A DNA stretch of 49,324 bases from Gammaproteobacteria bacterium (GTDB taxonomy: Bacteria > Pseudomonadota > Gammaproteobacteria > Enterobacterales > Alteromonadaceae). The translations under genes and the position numbers were made by a program. A model generated the notes under the pieces. That model made no database searches. It was not told where the DNA came from and saw only the letters and a program-made list of their open reading frames with translations. The DNA is taken from positions 1 to 49,324 of the forward strand of contig JAAFAI010000031.1 of the NCBI GenBank assembly GCA_018222405.1. The letters run 5' to 3'. Position 1 is the first letter of the stretch. Each line of letters opens with the position of its first letter. Below, one piece after another: positions 25,900 through 33,913 of this stretch.

Positions 25900-26132
25900 A
25901 AACAACCTGCTTTTTATTTGGTTCTTTGTATTGCGAAATACTGAGGTCGGGCAGATTAAGTAAAAGCGTAGAGGCGTCATGGATGACGGCTCCGGCCAGT
26001 GCGGGCAGGACGCCCGCTCTGGCCGATAGGTTTTACCTGCCCGGTCTCAGTATGCTACTTCGCGATTAAAGAACTGGGGGTGTCCAGAGGGGAGCCACCT
26101 CCCCTCTGGGTGCAGTCGGCACCCCGACAAAA
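25900..26132. repeat. Structured 233-bp repeat element, copy A
   Basis: This segment recurs at 48331-48562 with roughly 80 percent identity by eye. Both copies start AAACAACCTGCTTTTTA and end CACCCCGACAAAA. Inside are a 17-bp stem (25939-25955 with 26036-26052), a second stem GTAAAA/TTTTAC, a hairpin GGCCAGTGCGGGC/GCCCGCTCTGGCC, a small hairpin CGTCA/TGACG, a perfect 11-bp hairpin CCAGAGGGGAG/CTCCCCTCTGG with loop CCAC, and GGGTGC/GCACCC. The outer stem differs between the two copies by paired, compensatory changes. No plausible protein is encoded. It may be a non-coding RNA or a non-autonomous mobile element. Confidence 0.8.
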
Positions 26133-26267
26133 TGTGGAGAAATGAATGGTGGTGGAAGTGCCTACATTCTATAGATACGCAGAGAATGGTATTTTTTAGT
26201 CCACAATATCAGTCAAGGAGATCCCGGATAAGCACTGCGTCCTTTCAGGGATGACAAGATATAAAGC

Positions 26268-26453
26268 GGATAGCGCCTTTGGCGCTTCGAAGGATAACAA
26301 ACGCGATACCGTTTGGGTTAGTCAGCCTTCTCAGGAGATCCCGGATAGCGCCGGTGGCGCTTCGAAGGATAACAAACGCGATACCGTTTGGGTTAGTCAG
26401 CCTTCTCAGGGGATCCCGGATAGCGCCGGTGGCGCTTCCGGGATAACAAAAAG
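26268..26453. repeat. 75-bp tandem repeat, two full copies and one partial
   Basis: Units start at 26268, 26343 and 26418, each opening GGATAGCGCC and containing GGATAACAAACGCGATACCG. Copies one and two differ at only a few positions, indicating recent duplication. The last junction forms a perfect hairpin (26413-26444) with outer arms ATCCCGGA/TCCGGGAT and inner arms AGCGCC/GGCGCT. The period is a multiple of three, so a 74-codon frame stays open (26251-26475), but it has no ribosome binding site and I do not consider it a gene. Confidence 0.85.
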
Positions 26454-26469
26454 CTTTAGCTTTTTGTTA
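26444..26469. terminator. Bidirectional terminator at the hinT end
   Basis: TAACAAAAAGC and GCTTTTTGTTA form a perfect 11-bp stem with loop TTTA. The A and T tracts lie within the stem, so it can act on both strands. It overlaps the hinT stop codon (26467-26469). Confidence 0.7.
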
Positions 26470-26835
26470 CTCTAAATGCTTGGGTTTGTCTGTGTATGGT
26501 GGCCAGCCCATCATTTTCCCGGCCAGAACATGCAAATGGATGTGATAAACAGTTTGGCCACCAAACTCATTACAGTTCATTACAGCGCGGTAGCCTTCTT
26601 CAGCAAAGCCCATATCATGAGCCAGTTTGGCGGCGACAGTATATAAATGACCGACCACGGCTTCATCTGCTTCGCTGATGTCATTAATGGTGGCAATCTG
26701 CTTTTTAGGGATGACTAAAAAATGAATCGGTGCCTGCGGATTAATATCTTTAAAGGCTAACGCCTTGTCGTCTTCGTACAGAATATCTGCCGGGATAGAC
26801 TTATCAATTATCTTATCAAAAATAGTTTCAGCCAT
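26467..26835 (-). CDS. hinT: HIT-family purine nucleoside phosphoramidase HinT
   Basis: This 122-residue histidine triad protein carries the signature HIHLHVLAGK near the C-terminus (His-x-His-x-His) and the family start MAETIFDKIIDKSIPADILYED. HinT proteins hydrolyse nucleoside phosphoramidates and acyl-adenylates in the cytoplasm. Length and ending match the E. coli HinT type. It ends in a strong hairpin and lies 29 bp downstream of uppP on the same strand, so it may be the last gene of a folB-folK-uppP-hinT transcript. Confidence 0.93.
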   Translation of the reverse strand: MAETIFDKIIDKSIPADILYEDDKALAFKDINPQAPIHFLVIPKKQIATINDISEADEAVVGHLYTVAAKLAHDMGFAEEGYRAVMNCNEFGGQTVYHIHLHVLAGKMMGWPPYTDKPKHLE

Positions 26836-26864
26836 TTGTTATCTCCATCAAATCGATACAGGGC

Positions 26865-27665
26865 TTACCAGAATATAAAGGCAATCAGCACGGCGCCAAG
26901 CAATAAGCGGTATATCACAAACGGTAACATACCGATGCGGCTTATCCAGCTCAGGAATAAAAAGATACACAGATAAGCACTAACAAAGGAAAAGCCTGCG
27001 CCGTAAATTAGTGCCGACCAATCCACAGCTTCATTAGCTTCGAGCAGGTCTTTTACAGCTAGTAAACCGGCACCGAGGATCACCGGAATAGACAGTAGAA
27101 ACGAAAAGCGTGCCGAACTTTCCCGGTTTAAACCCAGCATCAAACCTGCTGTCATCGTGATACCAGAACGGGATGTACCCGGAATTAATGCCAGCATTTG
27201 GGCCAGCCCAATAATAATGGTCTGACGCAGGGTGAGTTGTTCCAGCTTCTGCACATGTTTAGCTTTTACATCGGCGTACCAGAGTAGTAAGCCAAACAGG
27301 ATTGTCGTGGTCGCAATTACCGCGGCACTGCGCGCATGGGTTTCTATCAGGTCTTTCAGTAAAAAGCCGGCGATTACTGCCGGAATAGTGCCGATTACTA
27401 CAAACCAGGCAAGCTTGCTGTCGGTGGTTTGTTGTTTGCTGAACCCGTGCTTAAAAAAGGCCCCTGTCATTTGCAGGATATCATTACGGAAGTAAATCAT
27501 TACTGCCAGCAAACTGCCCACATGTACCGCCACATCAAATGCCAGGCCCTGATTACGCCAGCCGAGCACTTCGGCAGGTAAAATCAAATGGGCAGAGCTA
27601 CTGATAGGCAAAAATTCGGTAAGGCCCTGGATAATGGCCAGAACAATAATTTCGAAAAGCGTCAT
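26865..27665 (-). CDS. uppP: Undecaprenyl-diphosphate phosphatase UppP (BacA)
   Basis: The 266-residue membrane protein has both catalytic motifs of the UppP family: EFLPISSSAHLILPAE (Glu-rich SSxAH motif, near residue 18) and PGTSRSG (near residue 163). It dephosphorylates undecaprenyl diphosphate in the inner membrane to recycle the lipid carrier for peptidoglycan and other wall polymers. I chose ATG 27665, which gives the family-like start MTLFEIIVLAIIQGLTEF and overlaps the folK stop as ATGA, implying translational coupling; an ATG six codons upstream lacks a ribosome binding site. The same neighbour, folB, is found beside bacA in E. coli. Confidence 0.95.
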   Translation of the reverse strand: MTLFEIIVLAIIQGLTEFLPISSSAHLILPAEVLGWRNQGLAFDVAVHVGSLLAVMIYFRNDILQMTGAFFKHGFSKQQTTDSKLAWFVVIGTIPAVIAGFLLKDLIETHARSAAVIATTTILFGLLLWYADVKAKHVQKLEQLTLRQTIIIGLAQMLALIPGTSRSGITMTAGLMLGLNRESSARFSFLLSIPVILGAGLLAVKDLLEANEAVDWSALIYGAGFSFVSAYLCIFLFLSWISRIGMLPFVIYRLLLGAVLIAFIFW

Positions 27666-28168
27666 CCCTGGGGTGAACTCCATTTAAAATCGATAGGTGT
27701 GGTTGGCTGCTTGCTATGATCAAAGGCGTGCCAGAGTTGCGAGAAAGTTTTTCCCACTACCGGATGGCGCATATCAGGGGCAATATCAGCCAGCGGCCGC
27801 AGTACAAACGCGCGCTGTAGAATTTCCGCTCTGGGCAGCGTCACCGGTGCATCACACACCATTTGATCGAAGCACAATAAATCCAGATCCATTGTGCGGG
27901 AACAGTGCTTTTTATACCAGTCTTTTCGCCCGTATTCGGCTTCTAATTGCTTGAATAACTGATAAATTGCTTCCAGCGATAAACTGGTATCCACTCGTGC
28001 CACCCAGTTGTAAAACCCCGGCCCGTCAAAGCCCACCGCCGGGCAATCATAAACCGGCGATACCACTACATTGTCAAAGTACTGGTGCAGTAACCGATAA
28101 GCTTCACGAGTATGAAACTCACGCTCAATGTTCGACCCAATGCCAATAAAAACCTGATGCAGGCTCAC
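27662..28168 (-). CDS. folK: 2-amino-4-hydroxy-6-hydroxymethyldihydropteridine pyrophosphokinase FolK
   Basis: HPPK transfers pyrophosphate from ATP to the pterin alcohol in folate synthesis. The 168-residue product shows the family start VFIGIGSNIERE, FYNWVARVDTSLS and the metal-binding RTMDLDLLCFD. The start is most likely GTG 28168, one base after the folB stop, giving a start aligned with the family; upstream in-frame codons would extend into folB. It feeds on the product of FolB, encoded immediately upstream, so the two consecutive steps of the pathway are coupled. Confidence 0.92.
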   Translation of the reverse strand: MSLHQVFIGIGSNIEREFHTREAYRLLHQYFDNVVVSPVYDCPAVGFDGPGFYNWVARVDTSLSLEAIYQLFKQLEAEYGRKDWYKKHCSRTMDLDLLCFDQMVCDAPVTLPRAEILQRAFVLRPLADIAPDMRHPVVGKTFSQLWHAFDHSKQPTTPIDFKWSSPQG

Positions 28169-28169
28169 T

Positions 28170-28526
28170 TTATTTGCCTGCCTCGTGGGTAATACGAATA
28201 CCAACCTTACGGGCATCCGGTAGTATCCCTGGCTTTTCGATCGTCAGTACCAGCTTTTGTACCTCAAACGCCTGACAAACAGCATTGATAATGGCATTGG
28301 CAAACGCCTCAAGTAACTCAAAGGAAGAGTCGCTACCCACCTGCTTAACCGTTTCTGCAACCGCTGCATAATCGATAGTGTGGGCCACATCGTCTGACTG
28401 CATAGCTGCGCTCAAATCAGCATCAATTAACAAATCGACAATTAACACCGTATTTTGTGTGCGTTCCCAGTCATATACGCCTATCAGGGTAGGCACTTCC
28501 AGCCCTTCAATAAATATTTGCTGCAT
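28170..28526 (-). CDS. folB: Dihydroneopterin aldolase FolB
   Basis: The 118-residue product has the FolB start MQQIFIEGLEVPTLIGVYDWERT, with the conserved Glu/Tyr region, and the C-terminal block LVLTIEKPGILPDARKVGI. It cleaves or epimerises dihydroneopterin in folate synthesis. I chose ATG 28526, which fits the family start and has AAGG 11 nt upstream; earlier in-frame ATG codons would add 14 residues not seen in the family and lack ribosome binding sites. It is the first gene of folB-folK-uppP and is divergent from plsY, as in E. coli. Confidence 0.93.
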   Translation of the reverse strand: MQQIFIEGLEVPTLIGVYDWERTQNTVLIVDLLIDADLSAAMQSDDVAHTIDYAAVAETVKQVGSDSSFELLEAFANAIINAVCQAFEVQKLVLTIEKPGILPDARKVGIRITHEAGK

Positions 28527-28723
28527 TATTTGTTGCACCTTAAAACTCATTTTTTGCGAGTATAGCATTGGCGTTGCAGATTACGCGATCCCGCTAATCA
28601 TGGCCAGTCCGGCCAGCTCCTAGCACGCTTTATAACTGTCACACATAGCGTCACAATGTCTGGCTTTGCGGGCGATATTCTAGTAGTGTGTGCACACTTT
28701 TCATACATAGTTGGAGCATTGGC

Positions 28724-29326
28724 TTGATTGCACTCAGTCTGTTAATGATTGGCGTTGCCTACCTGATAGGCTCTGTTAGCAGTGCAGTATTGGTCAGCCG
28801 TGCTTTTCGATTACCTGATCCGCGCCGACATGGCTCTGGCAACCCCGGTGCCACCAATGTTTACCGCCTCGGTGGCCGTGTTCCGGCTTTGCTGGTGCTG
28901 GTTATCGACGTGCTGAAAGGTACCATTCCGGTGTATTCGGCCTATTTTATGGGGCTTGCCCCGGTGGCCCTGGGTTTTATTGCCATTGCAGCCTGTCTTG
29001 GTCATATCTTCCCGCTCTATTTTAATTTTGCCGGCGGCAAAGGCGTCGCAACGGCATTTGGCGCCATGTTACCAATAGGACCGGCGCTGGCCGGTTCGCT
29101 GATTGCCAGCTGGGCGGTTGTAGTGTTTATCTGGGGATATTCCTCGCTGGGCGCTATTGTTACTGTACTACTGGCGCCAGTGTTTACCTGGTTTATCAAG
29201 CCCACTTACACTATACCGGTGGCCATGCTGTCGGTGCTGATCATTTTCAGACACAAAGAAAATATTCAGCGGTTGCTCAAAGGCGAAGAGAGTAAAGTCT
29301 GGGATAAAGGCAAAGCCAACGAGTAA
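28724..29326 (+). CDS. plsY: Acyl-phosphate:glycerol-3-phosphate acyltransferase PlsY
   Basis: The 200-residue inner-membrane protein carries the PlsY motifs GSGNPGATNVYRLGG (G3P site), and GHIFPLYFNFAGGKGVATAFG. PlsY transfers an acyl group from acyl-phosphate (made by PlsX) to glycerol-3-phosphate, the first step of phospholipid synthesis. I chose the TTG at 28724 because TTGGAG lies 7 nt upstream and the resulting length is that of the family; an in-frame GTG at 28688 has no such site. It is divergent from folB, the same arrangement as in enterobacteria. Confidence 0.93.
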   Translation: MIALSLLMIGVAYLIGSVSSAVLVSRAFRLPDPRRHGSGNPGATNVYRLGGRVPALLVLVIDVLKGTIPVYSAYFMGLAPVALGFIAIAACLGHIFPLYFNFAGGKGVATAFGAMLPIGPALAGSLIASWAVVVFIWGYSSLGAIVTVLLAPVFTWFIKPTYTIPVAMLSVLIIFRHKENIQRLLKGEESKVWDKGKANE

Positions 29327-29329
29327 GCG

Positions 29330-30154
29330 TTACTCTTCAGGCACGTTTTGCGTAAGCTGTTGCAGGGCATAATCAAGGCTTGCCGTCGAGACACCGCCTA
29401 CATGGCGATACAACAATTTACCTTGTGGAGAATAAAACAGCGTGGTGGGCAATACAGCCACGCCGAAAGCTTCACTTACTGACCCGCTGGTATCAAGCAG
29501 GACATTTTCAAGTTTAAGCCCCTGGCTGCCAAGAAATGCATTAACTTCGGCGGCCGACTCGCCCTGGTTTAAAAAAATAAAATGCAGATTTGGGTAGTTT
29601 TGCTGGGCCTGCTCCAGCACTGGCATTTCGCGGCGACATGGCGGGCACCAGGTAGCCCAAACATTCAGTACAATAGGCTTACCCGTAAAGGCTGCAAAGT
29701 CTACCGTTTGAAGCGCATTATTCTGCACCACAGGTAACGGCATGGTCGCACTGCGATTTACCCAGTTAATCCCAATATAAACCGGCAACATGCAAGCGGC
29801 GGTAAGCAAAACAACTTTCACTGAGGCATTGCGGGTAACAGGCAGTTTATGAACGCGCCATATCAGTACCAGTGCACCGGCTATCAACCCGGTCTGGGGC
29901 AAAAAGCCGCCATCGCGAATATCCAGCATGGCGAGCAAGTCAGATTGATATTGGGGCCACATGCGCCAGATAAATCCGGCTCTGGCGCCCAGGAGTGCCG
30001 CCACAAAAACACTGAACAGGGTATTTTCCACCTGCGCGCGCAGTGGCTTTTCTTTTACGACCAGACGAAGCCAGATGAGCGCGAGGAACAACGCTCCCCA
30101 CACCAGCACATAATCAATGGCCAGGCCCACCGGCCCTATCGACAGGCTATGCAA
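29330..30154 (-). CDS. Fusion of an Lgt-like membrane domain with a TlpA-type thioredoxin domain
   Basis: The 274-residue protein has about five N-terminal membrane helices (residues 10-145) that resemble part of prolipoprotein diacylglyceryl transferase, with LGARAGFIWRMWPQY and DIRDGGFLPQTGLIAG. Residues 150-274 form a TlpA/ResA-like thioredoxin domain with the redox site WCPPC in NVWATWCPPCRRE and the cis-Pro loop VLPTT. The thioredoxin part should face the periplasm and reduce disulfides. The Lgt-like part lacks enough of the enzyme to be trusted as a transferase, so it may serve as an anchor or an electron or lipid-linked module. It converges on plsY with a 3-bp gap. Confidence 0.82.
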   Translation of the reverse strand: MHSLSIGPVGLAIDYVLVWGALFLALIWLRLVVKEKPLRAQVENTLFSVFVAALLGARAGFIWRMWPQYQSDLLAMLDIRDGGFLPQTGLIAGALVLIWRVHKLPVTRNASVKVVLLTAACMLPVYIGINWVNRSATMPLPVVQNNALQTVDFAAFTGKPIVLNVWATWCPPCRREMPVLEQAQQNYPNLHFIFLNQGESAAEVNAFLGSQGLKLENVLLDTSGSVSEAFGVAVLPTTLFYSPQGKLLYRHVGGVSTASLDYALQQLTQNVPEE

Positions 30155-30177
30155 CGTAACACAGCCTGTAGGTACCG

Positions 30178-30528
30178 TTAGTCCTTGCCTTCACTGAACT
30201 GCTCATAAGCCAACATGGCATCTGCGGCATACATCAATGACGGGCCGCCGCCCATGTAAACCGCCATGCCCAGCGTTTCTTCTATTTCCTGTTTGGTTGC
30301 GCCAAGCTCTACCAGGGCTTTAACGTGAAAGCCAATGCAGCCGTCACAACGGGTAGATACGCCGATTGCCAGGGCGATGAGTTCTTTGGTTTTCTTGTCC
30401 AGTACGCCGTCTTTGGTAGCGGCTTGCGCCATCGCAGAGAATCCCTGCATGGTATCGCTGATGTCACTTCGCAAAGCTTTTAAATTACTGGAAATACGTT
30501 GGGTAATTTCAGGGTAAGACTTACTCAT
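30178..30528 (-). CDS. AhpD-like carboxymuconolactone decarboxylase family protein
   Basis: The 116-residue product belongs to the carboxymuconolactone decarboxylase family of the AhpD-like type, with the redox motif C-D-G-C-I-G-F-H near residue 62 and helical packing typical of these hexameric proteins. Such proteins reduce peroxiredoxins or dispose of peroxides; the specific partner is unknown. The start ATG 30528 has GAGG 8-9 nt upstream. It lies 23 bp upstream of the TlpA-like gene and 16 bp downstream of the phosphodiesterase gene on the same strand, so a thiol-redox function shared with the TlpA-like fusion is plausible. Confidence 0.88.
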   Translation of the reverse strand: MSKSYPEITQRISSNLKALRSDISDTMQGFSAMAQAATKDGVLDKKTKELIALAIGVSTRCDGCIGFHVKALVELGATKQEIEETLGMAVYMGGGPSLMYAADAMLAYEQFSEGKD

Positions 30529-30544
30529 TATCAAGACCTCTTGG

Positions 30545-31759
30545 TTATTGTTCAGCCAGCGCCTGATTGAGCACATCCAGTTTGCCATCGATGGGACGGA
30601 GTAACTCAAGCCCCAGCACTTTAGCCAGTGCCGGGTATACTTCCAGGTTACTGAAGCGCGGCAGTCGTACACCCTGCCTGAAAGCAGGACCTGCCGCAAC
30701 AAAAGTGGCGCCCATATCCGGATGTTCAGGCAAATAGCCATGACCGCCGGGGCCGATACGACTGTCTTTATTCTTGGCAAAACGGGCCGGCGCATCAATG
30801 GTAATGATAATATCACCGGTACGCGGATTATGCGGCATGTGATAGTGCTTTCGTTGATGCTCATCAAACACTTTTACACCGGGCAATGCCAATGCTCGCA
30901 ACGCCTTTTCCTGCGCTTTAACGGTCGCCTCGCTGACGCCGTCTTTGGCGTACAACAGTATTTGTTCGCCTTCGTTGAGCACCAGAAAGTCATCGCTGAT
31001 ATTCAGCTCGTCCTGATAAATTATCCGGCTGGTATCTACCGCGTTCATGCCGTGATCAGACACCAGGATCAGGTTGACCTTTATTGGCAAAGCCTGAATA
31101 CGCTCATACAACTGGCCAATCAGTGCATCGATTTTTTGCACGGCGGCAAACGTCTGCGGTGCATCCGGGCCATAATCGTGCCCCACGGTATCGACTAAAG
31201 AAAAATAGCCGGCTATAAACACCGGGCGGGTCGCATCGGGATAGGTCAGCCACTCAATGATCTGATCAATACGCTGCTGATAGTCTGAATATTTGGAATA
31301 GTGAAAATGATAAGACGGTAACTGCCCGCCAATCCGAGCGTCTGACTCCGGCCAGAAGTAGGTGGCAGCCGGGTAACCATGGGTTTCCACCAGATTCCAG
31401 AACGGCATCGCCGTTATCCAGGTACTGTCTTTATAAGCTTCACCCATGGAGTAGTAAGCATGGCGGCTTTTATCGTAAAAACGGTTGTTCACAATGCCGT
31501 GATTAACCGGCAACAGGCCGGTCAGCAGCGAAATGTGATTAGGAAAAGTATTGGCCGGATACACCGGCTGCATGCTTTCAGCGCGAACACCGTGAGCAGC
31601 TATGTTGGCCATCGCCCGGGCCTGATGCTTTTCGATATAGTCGTGGCGAAAGCCATCAACTGAGATTAATAGCACATGCTGTTCCGGACGTTCAGCATGT
31701 ACATTCAGGCTAAGAAAAATCAGGCAGCCAAGTAGACTGCGCCAGCTAAAAAAGGTCAT
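30545..31759 (-). CDS. ENPP-type nucleotide pyrophosphatase/phosphodiesterase
   Basis: This 404-residue secreted enzyme belongs to the alkaline phosphatase superfamily. It has a signal peptide (cleavage near NVHAE), the first metal Asp in LISVDGFRHDYI, the nucleophile Thr in PANTFPNHISLLTG, and the metal-binding LVSDHGMN and GPGGHGYLPEH. The layout is that of nucleotide pyrophosphatase/phosphodiesterases, which cleave phosphodiester or pyrophosphate bonds. The start was placed at ATG 31759, giving a normal signal peptide; the in-frame TTG six codons upstream is less likely. No Pho box was found upstream, so I do not assign it to the phosphate regulon. Confidence 0.9.
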   Translation of the reverse strand: MTFFSWRSLLGCLIFLSLNVHAERPEQHVLLISVDGFRHDYIEKHQARAMANIAAHGVRAESMQPVYPANTFPNHISLLTGLLPVNHGIVNNRFYDKSRHAYYSMGEAYKDSTWITAMPFWNLVETHGYPAATYFWPESDARIGGQLPSYHFHYSKYSDYQQRIDQIIEWLTYPDATRPVFIAGYFSLVDTVGHDYGPDAPQTFAAVQKIDALIGQLYERIQALPIKVNLILVSDHGMNAVDTSRIIYQDELNISDDFLVLNEGEQILLYAKDGVSEATVKAQEKALRALALPGVKVFDEHQRKHYHMPHNPRTGDIIITIDAPARFAKNKDSRIGPGGHGYLPEHPDMGATFVAAGPAFRQGVRLPRFSNLEVYPALAKVLGLELLRPIDGKLDVLNQALAEQ

Positions 31760-31803
31760 AAAAAGCTTTGATATCAATTAAAAAGCATAAGATAACACCT
31801 TTT

Positions 31804-32820
31804 TTATGACACTGGTGTTAACGAATCAAGCGGCCAGCGAGGAACTACCGATTCTGACAGAGGAGTGGTTTCACCTGCTTTGAGTCGCTGCAAGCCCGCA
31901 TACGCTATCATTGCACCATTATCGGTACAAAAACTTAAGCCCGGGTAATACACTTCGCCGTTGATATCCTGCATTAATTTGGTCATGGCAGTACGTAGCG
32001 AAGTGTTGGCACTCACGCCGCCGGCTATCACCAATCGTTTCAGTCCGGTTTGTTTAAGTGCCCTTTTACACTTAATAATCAGGGTATCGATTACCGCTTC
32101 CTGAAAAGCAAAGGCAATATTGGCCTTGGTTTGATCACTGCCGTCGGCGTCGCGAATAGTATTGGCAGCAAAGGTTTTAAGACCACTGAAGCTGAAGTCC
32201 AGACCAGGTCGGTCGGTCATCGGGCGCGGAAAACTGTAGTGGCCGCCTTCCCCCTGATCGGCCAACTTTGCCAGCAGCGGCCCCCCCGGATAATCCAACC
32301 CCAGCAGCTTGGCCGTTTTATCAAAGGCCTCACCGGCGGCGTCATCGATAGACTCACCAAGTAATTCATAACTGCCAATACCATCTACCCGCACCAGCAT
32401 GGAGTGGCCGCCAGACACCAGCAGCGCAACAAAAGGAAACGGCGGCGGGTTATCTTCCAGCATGGGGGCTAACAAATGCCCTTCCATATGATGCACGCCA
32501 ATGGTCGGCACATCCCAGGCATAGGCTAACGAGCGTCCTACTGAGGCGCCCACCAGTAGTGCTCCAACCAGGCCGGGCCCTCGGGTATAGGCAATACCAT
32601 CGATATCATCAGAAGAGGAACCTGCATCGCTCAACGCTTTTTGAATCAGCGGGACAATTTTGCGCACATGGTCTCGGGATGCCAGTTCCGGCACTACGCC
32701 ACCGTAATCGGCGTGCAACTTAACCTGACTATATAAGGTATGCGACAGAAGCCCCTGTTCGTCGTCATAAACAGCAATACCGGTTTCATCACAGGATGTC
32801 TCAATACCTAATACGCGCAT
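31804..32820 (-). CDS. tsaD: tRNA N6-adenosine threonylcarbamoyltransferase TsaD
   Basis: The 338-residue protein is TsaD (YgjD/Gcp), which with TsaB and TsaE puts threonylcarbamoyl on A37 of tRNAs reading ANN codons. It begins MRVLGIETSCDETGIAVYDD, has the metal-binding HHMEGHLLAPML, and the nucleotide-binding FSGLKTFAAN and IAGGVSANTSLR. Length matches E. coli TsaD (337). It is divergent from rpsU, the usual gammaproteobacterial order. Confidence 0.97.
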   Translation of the reverse strand: MRVLGIETSCDETGIAVYDDEQGLLSHTLYSQVKLHADYGGVVPELASRDHVRKIVPLIQKALSDAGSSSDDIDGIAYTRGPGLVGALLVGASVGRSLAYAWDVPTIGVHHMEGHLLAPMLEDNPPPFPFVALLVSGGHSMLVRVDGIGSYELLGESIDDAAGEAFDKTAKLLGLDYPGGPLLAKLADQGEGGHYSFPRPMTDRPGLDFSFSGLKTFAANTIRDADGSDQTKANIAFAFQEAVIDTLIIKCKRALKQTGLKRLVIAGGVSANTSLRTAMTKLMQDINGEVYYPGLSFCTDNGAMIAYAGLQRLKAGETTPLSESVVPRWPLDSLTPVS

Positions 32821-32960
32821 AGTGTTCTGTTTGCCTTTAGTTGATCAGATTTAGCAGGGGTGACTGGCTGCGAAGTTTACCCGAATTGGTGAATTCAGGC
32901 CACTACGGTGCATTGGGTGTATTATATGGGGCGTTTTGGCTATTTTTTTAACACTAAGAC

Positions 32961-32989
32961 TTTACATCCTGGGCGTGAATGATTAGAAT
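32961..32989 (+). promoter_or_regulatory. Sigma-70 promoter of rpsU
   Basis: TTTACA (32961-32966) and TAGAAT (32984-32989) are separated by exactly 17 nt, giving a predicted start near 32996 and a 75-nt leader. The leader contains two direct repeats of TTTAACCCGG (33001-33010, 33030-33039) and a strong ribosome binding site GAGGTGA before the rpsU ATG. Confidence 0.75.
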
Positions 32990-33070
32990 TTCGCACCATT
33001 TTTAACCCGGGTGGTTTAAAAGTACCTATTTTAACCCGGACATCCTGTTAAGTTTTGAGGTGAATTTTTA

Positions 33071-33286
33071 ATGCCTATCGTTAAAGTTAGAGAAAACGAG
33101 CCATTTGACGTAGCACTGCGTCGTTTTAAGCGTTCTTGTGAAAAAGCCGGTGTTCTGTCAGAAGTTCGTCGTCGTGAATTTTTCGAAAAGCCAACTTGGG
33201 AACGTAAGCGCAAGAAAGCAGCTGCTAAAAAGCGTCACCTGAAAAAGCTGGCTCGCGAAAACGCACGTCGCGTAAAACTGTACTAA
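33071..33286 (+). CDS. rpsU: Small ribosomal subunit protein bS21
   Basis: The 71-residue, highly basic protein begins MPIVKVRENEPFDVALRRFKR and ends in ARENARRVKLY, essentially the enterobacterial S21 sequence. It binds near the 3' end of 16S rRNA and helps initiation. It is the first gene of the rpsU-dnaG-rpoD macromolecular synthesis cluster, with yqeY inserted as is usual outside enterobacteria. A strong GAGGTGA ribosome binding site lies 8 nt upstream. Confidence 0.98.
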   Translation: MPIVKVRENEPFDVALRRFKRSCEKAGVLSEVRRREFFEKPTWERKRKKAAAKKRHLKKLARENARRVKLY

Positions 33287-33359
33287 TACACCTTTAGTCC
33301 AGTTTAGCTGCAATAACATGCAGCAAAAAACCTGTAAGCAACTATCGACTGAGTAACTT

Positions 33360-33803
33360 ATGGCGCTAATCGACGATTTAAAAAATGCACAAAAAGAGGC
33401 AATGCGGGCAAAAAACAAGGTCCGTCTTGGCACTATTCGCATGGCGTTAGCAGCTATTAAGCAAAAAGAAATCGATGAGCAGGTAACTTTAGGCGATTCT
33501 GATATCCTGGCAGTGTTAACCAAAATGGTTAAGCAACGCCAGGATGCTGCCGCGCAGTACGATTCGGCAGGTCGTGAAGACCTGGCGCAAACTGAGCGCT
33601 CAGAGATTGTCGAACTCGAGTCTTTCCTACCCCAGCCTCTTACAGAAGAGGAAATTGCCACGCTGATCGAGGAAGCCATGGCTTCAACCGGTGCCAGCGG
33701 CATGCAAGATATGGGTAAAGTGATGGGTGTGTTAAAACCCCAGGTACAAGGCCGGGCCGATATGGGCGCACTGAGCGCCCAAATCAAACAGCGTTTAGGG
33801 TAA
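33360..33803 (+). CDS. yqeY: GatB/YqeY domain protein
   Basis: The 147-residue protein is a stand-alone GatB/YqeY domain, similar to the tail of the amidotransferase subunit GatB that contacts tRNA. Recognisable blocks are RLGTIRMALAAIKQKEID and MGKVMGVLKPQVQGRADMG. Its function on its own is not settled, but it is regularly found between rpsU and dnaG in non-enteric gammaproteobacteria. It lies 73 bp after rpsU and 110 bp before dnaG. Confidence 0.93.
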   Translation: MALIDDLKNAQKEAMRAKNKVRLGTIRMALAAIKQKEIDEQVTLGDSDILAVLTKMVKQRQDAAAQYDSAGREDLAQTERSEIVELESFLPQPLTEEEIATLIEEAMASTGASGMQDMGKVMGVLKPQVQGRADMGALSAQIKQRLG

Positions 33804-33913
33804 ATCACCCAACTCACGCTGGCATTTATGGTAGCGGCGCAGATCGTTGCGCTTACCACATATCCTGATAAAGTATCCGCAATCCAATACTTCATGGCAG
33901 CGTAGTACAATCT

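Noticed and set aside
26251..26475. 74-codon open frame across the 75-bp tandem repeat
   Set aside because: The frame is open only because the repeat period is a multiple of three; there is no ribosome binding site and the translation is a repeat of short low-quality peptide.
33287..33340. GCTGCA/TGCAGC hairpin after rpsU as a terminator
   Set aside because: On the plus strand it is followed by A residues, not T, and yqeY-dnaG lie downstream in the same direction.
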